Origin: CAZOKZ01 sp964580585
Lineage (GTDB): Bacteria > Sumerlaeota > Sumerlaeia > SLMS01 > JAHLLQ01
NCBI GenBank assembly: GCA_964580585.1
Contig: CAZOKZ010000014.1
Coordinates: forward strand, 1-64,000
DNA length: 64,000 nt
Reading direction: 5' to 3'
In this document: one piece after another, positions 16,569 to 25,991 of the stretch
Layout of the letters: every line of letters starts with the position of its first letter
How positions within the stretch are numbered: position 1 is the first letter of the stretch
Program-made: the position numbers and the translations under genes
Notes under the pieces: generated by a model
The model's input: only the letters and a program-made list of their open reading frames with translations
Databases searched by the model: none
Told to the model about the DNA's origin: nothing

Positions 16569-17414
16569 TTGCAACTTGGAAATCTCGAAGTCCACGTCGT
16601 GTCCGACGGAACTATCCGTCTCGATGGAGGAGCGATGTTCGGCTCCGTTCCGAAAATCATCTGGGAGCGTCGTCATCCGCCGGACGAACGTAACCGCATT
16701 TTGATCGGACTTAATTGCCTGCTGATTAAATCGCCCGAGTTCACCGCTTTGATCGACACGGGCATGGGCGAAAAATGGGATGCCAAGATGACCGAAATAT
16801 TCGGCATCGACCGCACACCGGGCTTAGTGGGCGAGTTGGCACGCTGTGGCGTTCAACCGGAAGAAGTGACGCATGTGCTATTTTCTCACCTGCACATCGA
16901 TCATGCCGGTGGCAATACACGATTTGGCGCGAGCGAAGGTCAATTCGACATCGTTTTTCCAAACGCGCGTCATGTGGTGCAGCGCCTCGAATGGCAGGAC
17001 GCGCATCGCGATCATCCAGCGACGTGCGGCGATTATACGCTCGATGATTTGGACCCCATCGCGCGCGCTGGATTGCTGGATTTCATCGATGGGGACGGAG
17101 AAGTCCTTCCTGGTATTCGAGCCCATGTGACCGGTGGTCACACACGCGGGCATCAGATATTTTTCATCGAATCGAACGGTACAGCGCTTGTTTATCTGGC
17201 AGACCTGATGCCCACGACCTCGCATCTCAAGCCCCATTATCACATGGCATACGACCTGTTCCCTATGCAGATAGCAGAAGAGCGAATTCGCATGGTCGAG
17301 GAGATTCTTGCGCGCGACTTAATGTGTGTTTTCGAGCACGACGCGCACGTTCCCCTCGCTAAATTGCATCGTGGGGACGGAGACAAATTGCACGCCACGT
17401 CTGTCGCAAATTGA
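16569..17414 (+). CDS. Metallo-beta-lactamase-fold hydrolase
   Basis: 281 residues from a TTG at 16569, chosen because GGAG lies at 16557-16560 and because the frame further upstream only overlaps the cupin gene. The metal-binding signature SHLHIDHAGG (HxHxDH) is followed by H in TGGHTRGHQ, D in YLADLMP and H in FEHDAHVP, giving a complete dinuclear zinc site. The arrangement is that of the AttM/AiiA-like lactonase and general hydrolase branch; the substrate is unknown. There is no signal peptide, so it is cytoplasmic. Two copies of GGGGACGGAG (17091-17100 and 17373-17382) encode GDGE and GDGD; the second sits ten residues from the C-terminus. The convergent protease gene ends 10 bp away. Confidence 0.85.
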   Translation: MQLGNLEVHVVSDGTIRLDGGAMFGSVPKIIWERRHPPDERNRILIGLNCLLIKSPEFTALIDTGMGEKWDAKMTEIFGIDRTPGLVGELARCGVQPEEVTHVLFSHLHIDHAGGNTRFGASEGQFDIVFPNARHVVQRLEWQDAHRDHPATCGDYTLDDLDPIARAGLLDFIDGDGEVLPGIRAHVTGGHTRGHQIFFIESNGTALVYLADLMPTTSHLKPHYHMAYDLFPMQIAEERIRMVEEILARDLMCVFEHDAHVPLAKLHRGDGDKLHATSVAN

Positions 17415-17424
17415 CACCCGGAAA

Positions 17425-19194
17425 TCATTGCCACGCGTTGAAGTCGATGACATTGGCCGTGGTTGATTGACCAGACAGAATCAACGAAAACGCTTGTTTC
17501 CCGCCGACCAAGGCGCCTTTGTGAGTGACGCGCACTTGATAGACACCTTGTTGTGTCAATGGCGCGATGACGAGAACCTGTTCCACGTTGTCGCGCGTAT
17601 TATTCCCTTTTGAGGCGGAATGGGTGGGATTCGCGGGATCGAGCACATACGGCAATATACTGGAAAACCCCAGCGGAGTTTGAACGCGCAAATCGAGATC
17701 GTTCACCAAAACGTTCGTTGAATTGTCGAGCCCTTCCACGACAGGTCCTGGTGGGTCCGTCCAGCATAACGTCACGCGAATCGGATCTTCGCCATTCCAC
17801 GTGATGGCGTACGTTGCCGAAGGATTCAAATCGCTCAGTTCATCTTCGATAAGATGGCGCTGATAGGGCATCGCAGCATCGGTCTCGATCAGATCCGCTG
17901 CTTGCCGTGTATTCATCAATCCCCAGCCCGTAATATAATCGGGCCCGGGTGTGTTCAAGTCGTCCGTTGTGTGGATAATCAACGCCTTAAGTGTTGCCGC
18001 CCGCATCACACCGCCGGTGAGGCGATTATACAACTCCTGGAGTAAAATCGCCGATCCCGCCGCATTGGGCGAAGACATGCTTGTGCCGCTTGAATTGAAA
18101 TAGGAATCGTCATTCGGAGTGTAACACGACCGCAGGCTGGTTCCATTGGCAACGATGTCCGGTTTGATCCGTCCATCGTCCGTTGGACCCCAGGAGCTGA
18201 AGGTGGACATGGTGGCTTTCGTTAAATCGCGTACACCATCTGTCCACGCATCGTTTACCGCACCGACAACCATGATGTTTTTCGAGTTTGCAAACGTCGG
18301 TAACGTATCGAATCCTCCGTTATCCCACGCATCGGATGGCGGATCGGTTTCCGGATCGTATCCTCCCGACATCCACTCGTCGTTTTCATCCAGGTAATAC
18401 CATGTTGCGCCCGGCACCGAGGGCGCTTTTTCACTACGGTCGTTTCCCGCTGACTTGAACGGCAGATAATAAGGCCGGTCGAAACAAACCTGATCCCATT
18501 CTTGGGCGGTTTCCTCGTAACGACCGAAATTTCGGTCTTCGAGTTCTCCCATTCTGCCGAACCAATGATAACCATATTGGCCCGAAAAATTCCAATAAAT
18601 CCAACCCACAACATGGCCATAGGAGTGATTGGAAACCGCGATGGCGTTATCATTCAGAACCGCCTCGGCAGTTGCCGCTCCCTCGTCTAACATCTCGTTC
18701 GTATCGTCGTCCCAGTTATACATCCGCAGCGTCGCTTCAGGCGCCATACCAAGCACCCGTGAATCCACACCCTTTGCCACCAACGTTCCCGCCACGTGTG
18801 TCGAGTGGCTGGCCACCTCGGAATGATCGGGCGAAACAACGCGCGTCGGTAACTCCTGGTGGGAAGGCAGCGCCAAGCCCACATCCCAGACTCCAATGCG
18901 CCAACCATCGCCTTGAGGGTATAACGGTGGTTGATTGCGTACCTGATCCGTTGCAGTGGAAATCGCCGCTCGTTCATTCAAGGTTAAAAAAAAGAGCGGG
19001 CGGTTTTGTCGAATTTCCATCAAGTCGAAAACGTCGCCATGCGCCGATTCGTTGCGTATCGGCCATCCGTGCTCACGCGCAAACCGTTCTGCTGCCTGTT
19101 TGCGTGGTGAAACCGTTCGCTCTGCGTCCAGTTGGGCACACACGCATAAAGGCACGCCCATCAACAATCCAGCGATGAATATTCGACGCAGCAT
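17425..19194 (-). CDS. Secreted subtilisin-like serine protease (S8)
   Basis: 589 residues with an N-terminal signal peptide (hydrophobic core of residues 5-18, probable cleavage after CVCA at 20). The catalytic triad is visible: Asp104 in GVWDVGL, His133 in SHSTHVAGT and Ser372 in GTSMSSPNAAG, with Asn251 in SAGND as oxyanion residue. The Asp motif is D-V-G instead of the commoner D-S/T-G. After the catalytic domain, residues ~445-589 form a beta-rich P-domain-like region (TWNGEDPIRVTLCWTDP, NVLVNDLDLRV) typical of large bacterial S8 proteases. It likely degrades proteins outside the cytoplasmic membrane. It starts 75 bp after the RND-ABC gene's stop on the same strand and may be co-transcribed. 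Confidence 0.9.
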   Translation of the reverse strand: MLRRIFIAGLLMGVPLCVCAQLDAERTVSPRKQAAERFAREHGWPIRNESAHGDVFDLMEIRQNRPLFFLTLNERAAISTATDQVRNQPPLYPQGDGWRIGVWDVGLALPSHQELPTRVVSPDHSEVASHSTHVAGTLVAKGVDSRVLGMAPEATLRMYNWDDDTNEMLDEGAATAEAVLNDNAIAVSNHSYGHVVGWIYWNFSGQYGYHWFGRMGELEDRNFGRYEETAQEWDQVCFDRPYYLPFKSAGNDRSEKAPSVPGATWYYLDENDEWMSGGYDPETDPPSDAWDNGGFDTLPTFANSKNIMVVGAVNDAWTDGVRDLTKATMSTFSSWGPTDDGRIKPDIVANGTSLRSCYTPNDDSYFNSSGTSMSSPNAAGSAILLQELYNRLTGGVMRAATLKALIIHTTDDLNTPGPDYITGWGLMNTRQAADLIETDAAMPYQRHLIEDELSDLNPSATYAITWNGEDPIRVTLCWTDPPGPVVEGLDNSTNVLVNDLDLRVQTPLGFSSILPYVLDPANPTHSASKGNNTRDNVEQVLVIAPLTQQGVYQVRVTHKGALVGGKQAFSLILSGQSTTANVIDFNAWQ

Positions 19195-19269
19195 GGAGGT
19201 AGAGCAACTCCCGGGGGATTTCGATCAAAAAAGTATCGTGCTTATGGGCGGGTTTGTCAGTCCCATTTC

Positions 19270-22200
19270 TCACGATTGTGGCGGAGTACTCATCAACATG
19301 CCAAGCAACGCATCCTCCAATGTCGCCGTCGCTTGTTCTGCGCGCGGGTGGGGAAGTTTTTCCGAAAGGCACCGCCATCCCGATGCTTCGCCGCGTGCAT
19401 ATCGAAACAACACGTGTGCATCGGACGCCAACAAAGTTTCTCGTACCTTCTCCGGCGTTTCATTTTCGATAGGTACCTGCCAGACACGCTCGTTCCAATG
19501 GGCACGTAATTCCTCGGGGGCACCACAAAACAGCAACCGTCCACGTTCGAGGACGCCGACTTGTGTGCAGGTGTCTTCAAGATCCTCCACGATGTGTGTT
19601 GAGAAAATCACCGTGCGTTCATGTGCCAGTTGCGCCAACAAGAGACGAATCTTTACGCGCTCGATGGGATCGAGTCCCGCAGTTGGCTCATCGACAATCA
19701 CAATGGGCGGTGCTTGTAAAAGCACACGCGCAATTCCGGCACGTTGCTTCATTCCTCCGGAAAAGGTTTTGATCTTGCGGTCGAGCACATGTTCGAGATG
19801 GACTTGTGTTGCAACGCGTTCGATGGCAGCACACCGTTCCTCCGGTGTCTTTAACGGCGCCAATCGAGACAATTGCTCCGCGAGGGACGGAGTCGCCGGA
19901 GGATCGATTTCCGCCAATTGCAACGTACGTGCCGTCAGTAGCGCGAACGTATCGAGATATTCCCGCAACGTCATCCACTCATAATGCCCATGATTTTGGG
20001 GCAAATAGCCAATCAAAGGCGCCAGCGATTCGGGGGCCTCGCGATGTGCGATACCGAATAATCGCACGGTTCCTCGTGTTGGTTCTATCAACCCCGCGAC
20101 GCAGCGCATCAACGTCGTTTTTCCTGCGCCATTTGGCCCTAAAAGTCCAAATAATCCAGGTTTGATTTCCAGATCCACGCTATCCAATGCATTAAGACCA
20201 ACAAGGGGACGGTGACCGAACGGATACTGCTTGCTGGGCAACAATTGCTTGAATACTCGCCAACGTTCTGTTGGGAAGATGACATGTAGATTGCCAACAG
20301 AAATCGTGGGGACGGAGTTGTCGGTTGAATGGGGACGGAGAACAGGGATTTGCGTCGGTTCATTCTCCGAAGCCTTGGGAGTGTTACCGAAATTTTCGCG
20401 TAAAAGCACGACGGGATCAACAAAGATCATTTTCAACACGGAACGCAATGCCCGAAACGCTACCTTGATCGCATGCCACGTCCAACGCCACGCAGTGGGA
20501 AGCTGCTCACGAATGAAAATGACCATCCCTCGCCAGATTCGTTTCGGCCATGTTAAAGGACGCCATTTCCAAATACATACAAGTGCGATGACCGCATGGG
20601 AAAGTGCATTGCTGATTGTTTCAAACAACCGGAACAGCCACGCCCAGAATGCCAACCATCCAGGTCGCGCGAAACGCACAAAATCCTCGCCCATCAAATA
20701 AAAGCAGGGGAGAACCAGCAATGTCAGGAACGTCGCGCTTGTCAATCCACCCAGCACCGTCACCGCAACGGGTCGCCATTGTGACGTTTCGTCGCCCGAA
20801 ATCGCCATCGGGAGCAGTCCGAGAAATGTTGTCATGAAAGTCATCAGAATAGGGCGAAGTCGTTGGTCGGCGGCTTGAAATATCGCCCGTAAACTGCGAT
20901 AGTTGTGTTCATGTTGATAGCGCATCGTTTGATCCATCAACACAATACCGTTATTCACCGCGAGCCCGATCAACAAAATAACGCCGAAACCGGCCAAATC
21001 GTCGAAAGGTAATCCCGTCGCATACAAGGCGACAACGACACCAATCATGATTAGTGGATTCGTTGCAATGATGGTGAAGGGCACCCAGTACGATTCAAAT
21101 ACCGCGGCCATCACGACATAAATCAATATCATTCCAGCGAATATCACGAACGAAAAATCCTGCTGACGCTGGTCCAGTTGCTTCTGCGTCCCTTCGAACT
21201 CGACGACTACGCCAGCCGGGTTTGGCAGCGTACGAATGGCGCGTTTTACGGCTTCCTGAATCGCTCCCTGGTCCGCACCGGGCGTCCACAAATATTCGAC
21301 CTGTAAACTTGTCTGGCGATCCGCGCGGTAAATACGCGTAGGCGAAGTTCCCGTGCGGAATTTTGTCAAATCGCCGAGACCCAACACGCTTCCAGTCGGT
21401 GCATAAACGGGCATGTCCTTCACATCGGACAATGTTTCTGAATCCGAATCGGCGATTGAAATCGTCACATCCGTACGATCGTCGCCATCCTTCAAAACAA
21501 GACTTGAAACCTGGCCCATCGAGCGCGTGATACCGACGTACTGACCGAGACTTTCTCCCGTCACGCCAAACGGCCCGCTTTTTTCCCGGTCGATATCCGC
21601 GTGATATTCGGGCTGCGAATCCTCGCGCTGAATACGAGCGAACAAAATATCAGGCGTCACTGAAATCGCATCGATGAAACGTGCCGCATAAGCTTCAACG
21701 CTTTCCTTGTTCAGCCCTTTGACCGTTACCTGGCCTCGGTCGCCGCGTGGCAACACATCGTCGCCCATCGGCTGAGTCGGCGAATTCAGCATCGCCTCTG
21801 CGCCCGGAATATCGCCGACAAAGTCCACGATTGCCGAACGTACCTGATCCATCGAACGACCGCTTGGGCGTTCGTCTTTTGGTTTTAAATGAATATCGAA
21901 CGACGCTTCGTCTCCGCGAAACCAGGCCCCGATCCGTTTGATATCTTCATGCTCGAGCAAACGATCTTCGACGAACGCCACAGTCATACTCGTTTCGCTC
22001 GTCAAATTTCCCGGCGGCAGCTTCAGGAACAACCGGAACACCTCATCCGTTTGCTCGCGATTCGTAGGAGCCTCTTTAACTGCGCTGCACGCCTCCAGAA
22101 ATACAAACGCCAACATGGCCGTGATCACAAACAGCACGCGTGCACGGTGGCGAATGGATGCTTTCAGCAAAAACCGGTAAACTTCACGCACACGGCTATG

Positions 22201-23745
22201 CGTAGGGTTCAATCGTTCGGCGGCCTTGTGCCATTCCGCATCGCCTTGCGCGCCGCGATGTCTCACGATGCTCCTGAGCGTTTTCGCCGTCAGCATAGCC
22301 GATAAACTTAATGCGGTTACCAACGAAAGCAACAGCGGGAAGATTAATGCTAACGCTGGCTCTTTGATGAAGAGCTTGAATTCGCCTTCGACAAAAAACA
22401 AGGCCACGAATGGAATCGCCGTCGTTAACGTTGACGCCAGAAGCGCGCGCCCCACTTCGCCTCCGCCCAATTCGGCCGCGCGCAGGGCGCTCAGATGGCG
22501 CCCGAAATACAGGCGAAAACAATTTTCCACCACAACGATCGAATTGTCCACCAACATGCCAACACCGAGCGCCAACCCGATAATCGAGAAAATGTTGATG
22601 CTCATTCCAAACGCGAAAAATAAGTTGAACACCGCGATAATACAAATGGGGACGGAGATAAAAATGATTGAAGCAATGCGCCATGACTTGAAGAAAACCA
22701 ATGGAACGATTAATGCCAATGCAGCTCCAACAAGCGCCAAATTGCGTACTTGATTGATAACGTCTTCCACAATTTCCGCGATATCGGTTTCAACGTGCAG
22801 CGCTGTCCCTGGTGGCAAGGTCGCGTTAATTTCATCGATGCGCGTTCGGACTTTCTGGGCGACTTCGATCAGATTCTCGCCTTCTTCGCGATCAATTTGA
22901 ATCCCAATCGCATTGTTGCCGTTTGCGCGATAAATCCATCCATCGTACGTGGCGCCTTCGGTCACCATGGCGACATCTTCGAGCGTCAAAACGCCGTTTT
23001 CATCGACGGCTATCTGGCGCAGCTCATCGACATTTCGCACCTGCTCGTCCAACAATACGTAGTGCGTTTCGCCGGGAACGCGTAACTTGCCGAGAAAGTT
23101 ATCCTGCACACCTGCCGATTGAATGCGCCCAAAAACGTTTTCGAATCGCAGACCATAACCGACCAGTCGCGTTGGATCGAGCTCGATATCGGCCGCATCG
23201 GCAGTCAAGCCACCGACTTCGACTTTCGCAACTCCGGAAATTGTTTTGATCTGAGTTTCGACTTTGCTGCGCACAATTTCACGCAGAACGGATTCATCAT
23301 CCGGACCTTCGAGCGAGACGCTCATCAGGAAATTTTTGAAACTATCCGTCGAAAAGGGAAAAACTTGAATTGTTGTGCGACGATCCTTCAAATCCTGCTG
23401 AAACGCGTTGAGGCGTTCTTGCAGATCAATCGTCGTAAACCGAATATCGGTACCGTATTCAAAGTCTGCGCGAATCCAGGTACCCCACGACCCCGTCCAC
23501 GAACGCATTTCCTTGATACGGGGCAATTCCGCGATGATGCCTTCGACCGGTTTGGTTAGTTCATCGAGGTTTTCGGTTGGTCCCGCTCCGGGTTTGGCCA
23601 TGTAAACGCCAACCGTGGGGACCGTGAAATCCGGCAACAACTGTACGGGCAATTGCCGATATGAAACTGCCCCGAGCACCACAAGCGCGAGAAAGATCAT
23701 CGCAATGGTGACGGGGCGATTGACGGCGAATCGGGACAGTTGCAT
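19270..23745 (-). CDS. RND-family exporter permease fused to an ABC transporter ATPase domain
   Basis: One uninterrupted frame of 1491 residues. Residues 1 to ~1020 are a complete HAE1/AcrB-type RND permease: FAVNRPVTIAM at the N-terminus, two large periplasmic loops, GMLVDNSIVVVEN in the first transmembrane bundle and a final helix near VLPCFYLM. Residues ~1020-1165 form a linker with one or two hydrophobic segments. Residues ~1165-1480 are an ABC nucleotide-binding domain with Walker A GPNGAGKTT (~1203), signature FSGGMKQRAG (~1329), Walker B IVIVDEPTAGLDP (~1355) and the switch histidine in FSTHIVEDL. RND pumps use the proton gradient and normally carry no ATPase, so this architecture is unusual. 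No membrane-fusion protein or outer-membrane channel gene lies next to it. Two GGGGACGGAG copies fall in the linker and one in the first transmembrane bundle. Confidence 0.85.
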   Translation of the reverse strand: MQLSRFAVNRPVTIAMIFLALVVLGAVSYRQLPVQLLPDFTVPTVGVYMAKPGAGPTENLDELTKPVEGIIAELPRIKEMRSWTGSWGTWIRADFEYGTDIRFTTIDLQERLNAFQQDLKDRRTTIQVFPFSTDSFKNFLMSVSLEGPDDESVLREIVRSKVETQIKTISGVAKVEVGGLTADAADIELDPTRLVGYGLRFENVFGRIQSAGVQDNFLGKLRVPGETHYVLLDEQVRNVDELRQIAVDENGVLTLEDVAMVTEGATYDGWIYRANGNNAIGIQIDREEGENLIEVAQKVRTRIDEINATLPPGTALHVETDIAEIVEDVINQVRNLALVGAALALIVPLVFFKSWRIASIIFISVPICIIAVFNLFFAFGMSINIFSIIGLALGVGMLVDNSIVVVENCFRLYFGRHLSALRAAELGGGEVGRALLASTLTTAIPFVALFFVEGEFKLFIKEPALALIFPLLLSLVTALSLSAMLTAKTLRSIVRHRGAQGDAEWHKAAERLNPTHSRVREVYRFLLKASIRHRARVLFVITAMLAFVFLEACSAVKEAPTNREQTDEVFRLFLKLPPGNLTSETSMTVAFVEDRLLEHEDIKRIGAWFRGDEASFDIHLKPKDERPSGRSMDQVRSAIVDFVGDIPGAEAMLNSPTQPMGDDVLPRGDRGQVTVKGLNKESVEAYAARFIDAISVTPDILFARIQREDSQPEYHADIDREKSGPFGVTGESLGQYVGITRSMGQVSSLVLKDGDDRTDVTISIADSDSETLSDVKDMPVYAPTGSVLGLGDLTKFRTGTSPTRIYRADRQTSLQVEYLWTPGADQGAIQEAVKRAIRTLPNPAGVVVEFEGTQKQLDQRQQDFSFVIFAGMILIYVVMAAVFESYWVPFTIIATNPLIMIGVVVALYATGLPFDDLAGFGVILLIGLAVNNGIVLMDQTMRYQHEHNYRSLRAIFQAADQRLRPILMTFMTTFLGLLPMAISGDETSQWRPVAVTVLGGLTSATFLTLLVLPCFYLMGEDFVRFARPGWLAFWAWLFRLFETISNALSHAVIALVCIWKWRPLTWPKRIWRGMVIFIREQLPTAWRWTWHAIKVAFRALRSVLKMIFVDPVVLLRENFGNTPKASENEPTQIPVLRPHSTDNSVPTISVGNLHVIFPTERWRVFKQLLPSKQYPFGHRPLVGLNALDSVDLEIKPGLFGLLGPNGAGKTTLMRCVAGLIEPTRGTVRLFGIAHREAPESLAPLIGYLPQNHGHYEWMTLREYLDTFALLTARTLQLAEIDPPATPSLAEQLSRLAPLKTPEERCAAIERVATQVHLEHVLDRKIKTFSGGMKQRAGIARVLLQAPPIVIVDEPTAGLDPIERVKIRLLLAQLAHERTVIFSTHIVEDLEDTCTQVGVLERGRLLFCGAPEELRAHWNERVWQVPIENETPEKVRETLLASDAHVLFRYARGEASGWRCLSEKLPHPRAEQATATLEDALLGMLMSTPPQS

Positions 23746-23974
23746 GGGAGTGAAGCAAGTTTAAAGGCAAAAGGGACAAGGCAAAAAGAAAAGATGAAAG
23801 ATAGATGGATTTTCGAGTTTGCTTCGAAACATTACCACCGTGTTGCCTGCTGGCATTCAGATCCTGATTCCCTTAAACCGAATCTCGAACCTCGAATTCC
23901 ATTAAAATTCAGCTCTTTATCTTCTGCCTTTTACCTTAAAAATCATCCTTCCTCCTTTATCCCTCATCCTTTCG
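23746..23974. other. Intergenic spacer with purine/pyrimidine-rich low-complexity stretch
   Basis: 229 bp between the RND-ABC gene and clpX, both on the minus strand. On the minus strand about 23935-23975 reads as GGATGA/GGATAAAGGA-type repeats. A related stretch lies inside the aminotransferase gene at about 29617-29640. I see no gene here. Confidence 0.4.
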
Positions 23975-25249
23975 TTACGCTGATTCCTTCTTCTCGCGTT
24001 TGACGTACGTCGGATCGCCTTCGCCTTTGATGACATCGGCATTGATGCGAACTTCCGCGGTTTCGTCAGCAATGCTGGGCAACTCGAACATGATTTCCAT
24101 CATCTGGCGTTCGATGATCGCGCGTAAACCACGCGCGCCTGTTTCCATCTTGATTGCTTCACGCGCGATTTCACTCACCGCTTCGTCTTCAAAGACCAAA
24201 TCCACGCCGTCCATTTCAAACAGCTTTTCGTATTGTTTCAACAACGCGTTCTTAGGTTCGGAAAGAATCATCTTCAATTCCGACTCGCCAAGGTTATCCA
24301 GCGTTGCCAGCACCGGGAAGCGTCCGATGAACTCGGGAATCAAACCGAACTTCAGCAAATCCTGGTGCACGACTTTTTGCAGAATTTCACCCTGGTCGAT
24401 TTCATGACGCGATTTTACCTCGGCGCCAAAGCCCATCGTGCGTTGTTCTGTGCGTTGACGGATAATATCGACAAGACCGCTGAACGCACCACCCGCGATG
24501 AACAGAATATTGCTCGTATCCAGGCGAATGTATTCCTGATGCGGATGCTTGCGTCCGCCGGTTGGGGGGACGTTTGCCACCGTGCCTTCCAGAATCTTCA
24601 ACAGCGCCTGCTGGACACCTTCGCCGGAAACATCGCGGGTGATCGATACGTTTTGCGTCGTGCGATTGATCTTATCGATTTCATCGATGTAGATAATACC
24701 GCGCTGGGCTTTTTCCACGTCGCCGTCTGCATTTTGCAGGAGCCGCAACAGGATGTTTTCCACATCCTCGCCAACGTAACCGGCTTGCGTCAGCGTTGTT
24801 GCGTCCGCAATGGCGAACGGAACGTTCAACACACGCGCCAACGTCTGGGCCATCAGGGTTTTGCCGCAGCCCGTTGGACCAAGCAGCAAAATATTCGACT
24901 TCTGAATTTCCACGTCTTCTTGCGAAACGTTTGAAACCAGTCGCTTGTAATGATTATAGACCGCGACCGACAACGCGCGCTTCGTGCGATCCTGAGAAAT
25001 CACGTAACTATCGAGATAATCGAAAATTTCCGTAGGAGTTGGCAACTTCTCCAACATCGTCAACGAATCGTCTTCGCCAGACTTTTGCTGCGTTGTCGAT
25101 TCCTCGCGGCGCAACCGCTCGTGACAGGTCGAAACGCATTCATCGCAGATATAAACCGACGTGCCGCCTTCTTCACGGGGCGACAATCCCTTAAACAACG
25201 TGCGAACCTGGTGCTGATCTCGTCCGCAAAAAGAGCATCTTAAACGCAT
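23975..25249 (-). CDS. clpX: ATP-dependent Clp protease ATP-binding subunit ClpX
   Basis: 424 residues, the usual length. An N-terminal zinc-binding domain has cysteines at 5, 8, 35 and 38 (CSFC and CDEC). The AAA+ module has Walker A GPTGCGKT at 124-131, Walker B IIYIDEIDK near 190 and a C-terminal sensor block (ETGARGLRAIIERQMMEIMF). The TGYVGEDVE-equivalent region reads AGYVGEDVENIL. ClpX unfolds tagged proteins and feeds them into the ClpP chamber in the cytoplasm. clpP, often directly upstream, is not in this window: the upstream neighbour is plsY, 115 bp away. The protein is complete and looks functional. Confidence 0.97.
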   Translation of the reverse strand: MRLRCSFCGRDQHQVRTLFKGLSPREEGGTSVYICDECVSTCHERLRREESTTQQKSGEDDSLTMLEKLPTPTEIFDYLDSYVISQDRTKRALSVAVYNHYKRLVSNVSQEDVEIQKSNILLLGPTGCGKTLMAQTLARVLNVPFAIADATTLTQAGYVGEDVENILLRLLQNADGDVEKAQRGIIYIDEIDKINRTTQNVSITRDVSGEGVQQALLKILEGTVANVPPTGGRKHPHQEYIRLDTSNILFIAGGAFSGLVDIIRQRTEQRTMGFGAEVKSRHEIDQGEILQKVVHQDLLKFGLIPEFIGRFPVLATLDNLGESELKMILSEPKNALLKQYEKLFEMDGVDLVFEDEAVSEIAREAIKMETGARGLRAIIERQMMEIMFELPSIADETAEVRINADVIKGEGDPTYVKREKKESA

Positions 25250-25364
25250 TAAATCTCTCCACAGTAGGCCTGTCGTTACGGTAGGTTACCCTCGTCCACC
25301 ACGCAACGGGAAAGCGCTACCTTATGCATCGTTCAGGCCAAACGGTTTATTGACTGGAATCCAT

Positions 25365-25991
25365 TCAGGAGGTTGCTTCCGAGGCTTTCTTTCGGCTCAC
25401 CTTGGCTTCGGTTCCATCCAGCAACCGGCGGATGTTCGTGCGGTGCTTGAAAATAATTCCCGCGCTCGCCAACGCAGTGAAGGCAAACAGCGGCCCAAGT
25501 CCGATCAGAAAAAACACCGCCGTGGGTAATGTGATCGAAGCTACAATCGATCCCAACGACACGTAACGTGTCATTGCCAGAGTCAGCAGAAAAACTCCCA
25601 ACGCGATCAACAAGGCCGGCCAGCTCAACGCCAAAAACACACCGGCCGCCGTAGCCACGCCTTTTCCGCCTTTGAAGCCTAAAAACACATTGATCAGGTT
25701 CCCGACCAACACCGCCACACCGATTGCGACGCGCAATCCTTCCGTGGGTTCAGGTGCCAGGTAACCCGGCAAAAACAACACCGTCAGCAAGGCTTTGCCA
25801 ACATCCAAAATCAATACTGGCAGTCCCAGTTTCCAACCCAGAACACGCATGGCGTTGGTAAAACCGATGTTATTCGATCCATGTTCGCGTAAATCGATTC
25901 CGGCAAAGGCCTTTCCAATCAGCAACCCGGACGGAATCGCTCCGATCAAATAAGCGCCGACAATGCCTGCTCCCGCCAAGGCAATGTTCAT
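25365..25991 (-). CDS. plsY: Glycerol-3-phosphate acyltransferase PlsY
   Basis: 208 residues with about five membrane helices. Conserved PlsY motifs are present: HGSNNIGFTNAMRVLG (motif 1, a variant of the usual SGNPGATN), VFLGFKGGKGVATAAG (motif 2) and FKHRTNIRRLL near the C-terminus. It transfers an acyl group from acyl-phosphate to glycerol 3-phosphate in the inner membrane, the first step of phospholipid synthesis; PlsX, which makes the acyl-phosphate, is encoded at 42051-43079. The ATG at 25991 overlaps the trpC stop by four bases (ATGA), so translation is probably coupled to trpC. The frame extends far upstream inside trpC, but that part is not plausible protein. Confidence 0.93.
   Translation of the reverse strand: MNIALAGAGIVGAYLIGAIPSGLLIGKAFAGIDLREHGSNNIGFTNAMRVLGWKLGLPVLILDVGKALLTVLFLPGYLAPEPTEGLRVAIGVAVLVGNLINVFLGFKGGKGVATAAGVFLALSWPALLIALGVFLLTLAMTRYVSLGSIVASITLPTAVFFLIGLGPLFAFTALASAGIIFKHRTNIRRLLDGTEAKVSRKKASEATS

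Noticed and set aside
21889..22305. Plus-strand frame opposite the RND gene
   Set aside because: Antisense to a clearly conserved permease, no ribosome binding site and no family features.
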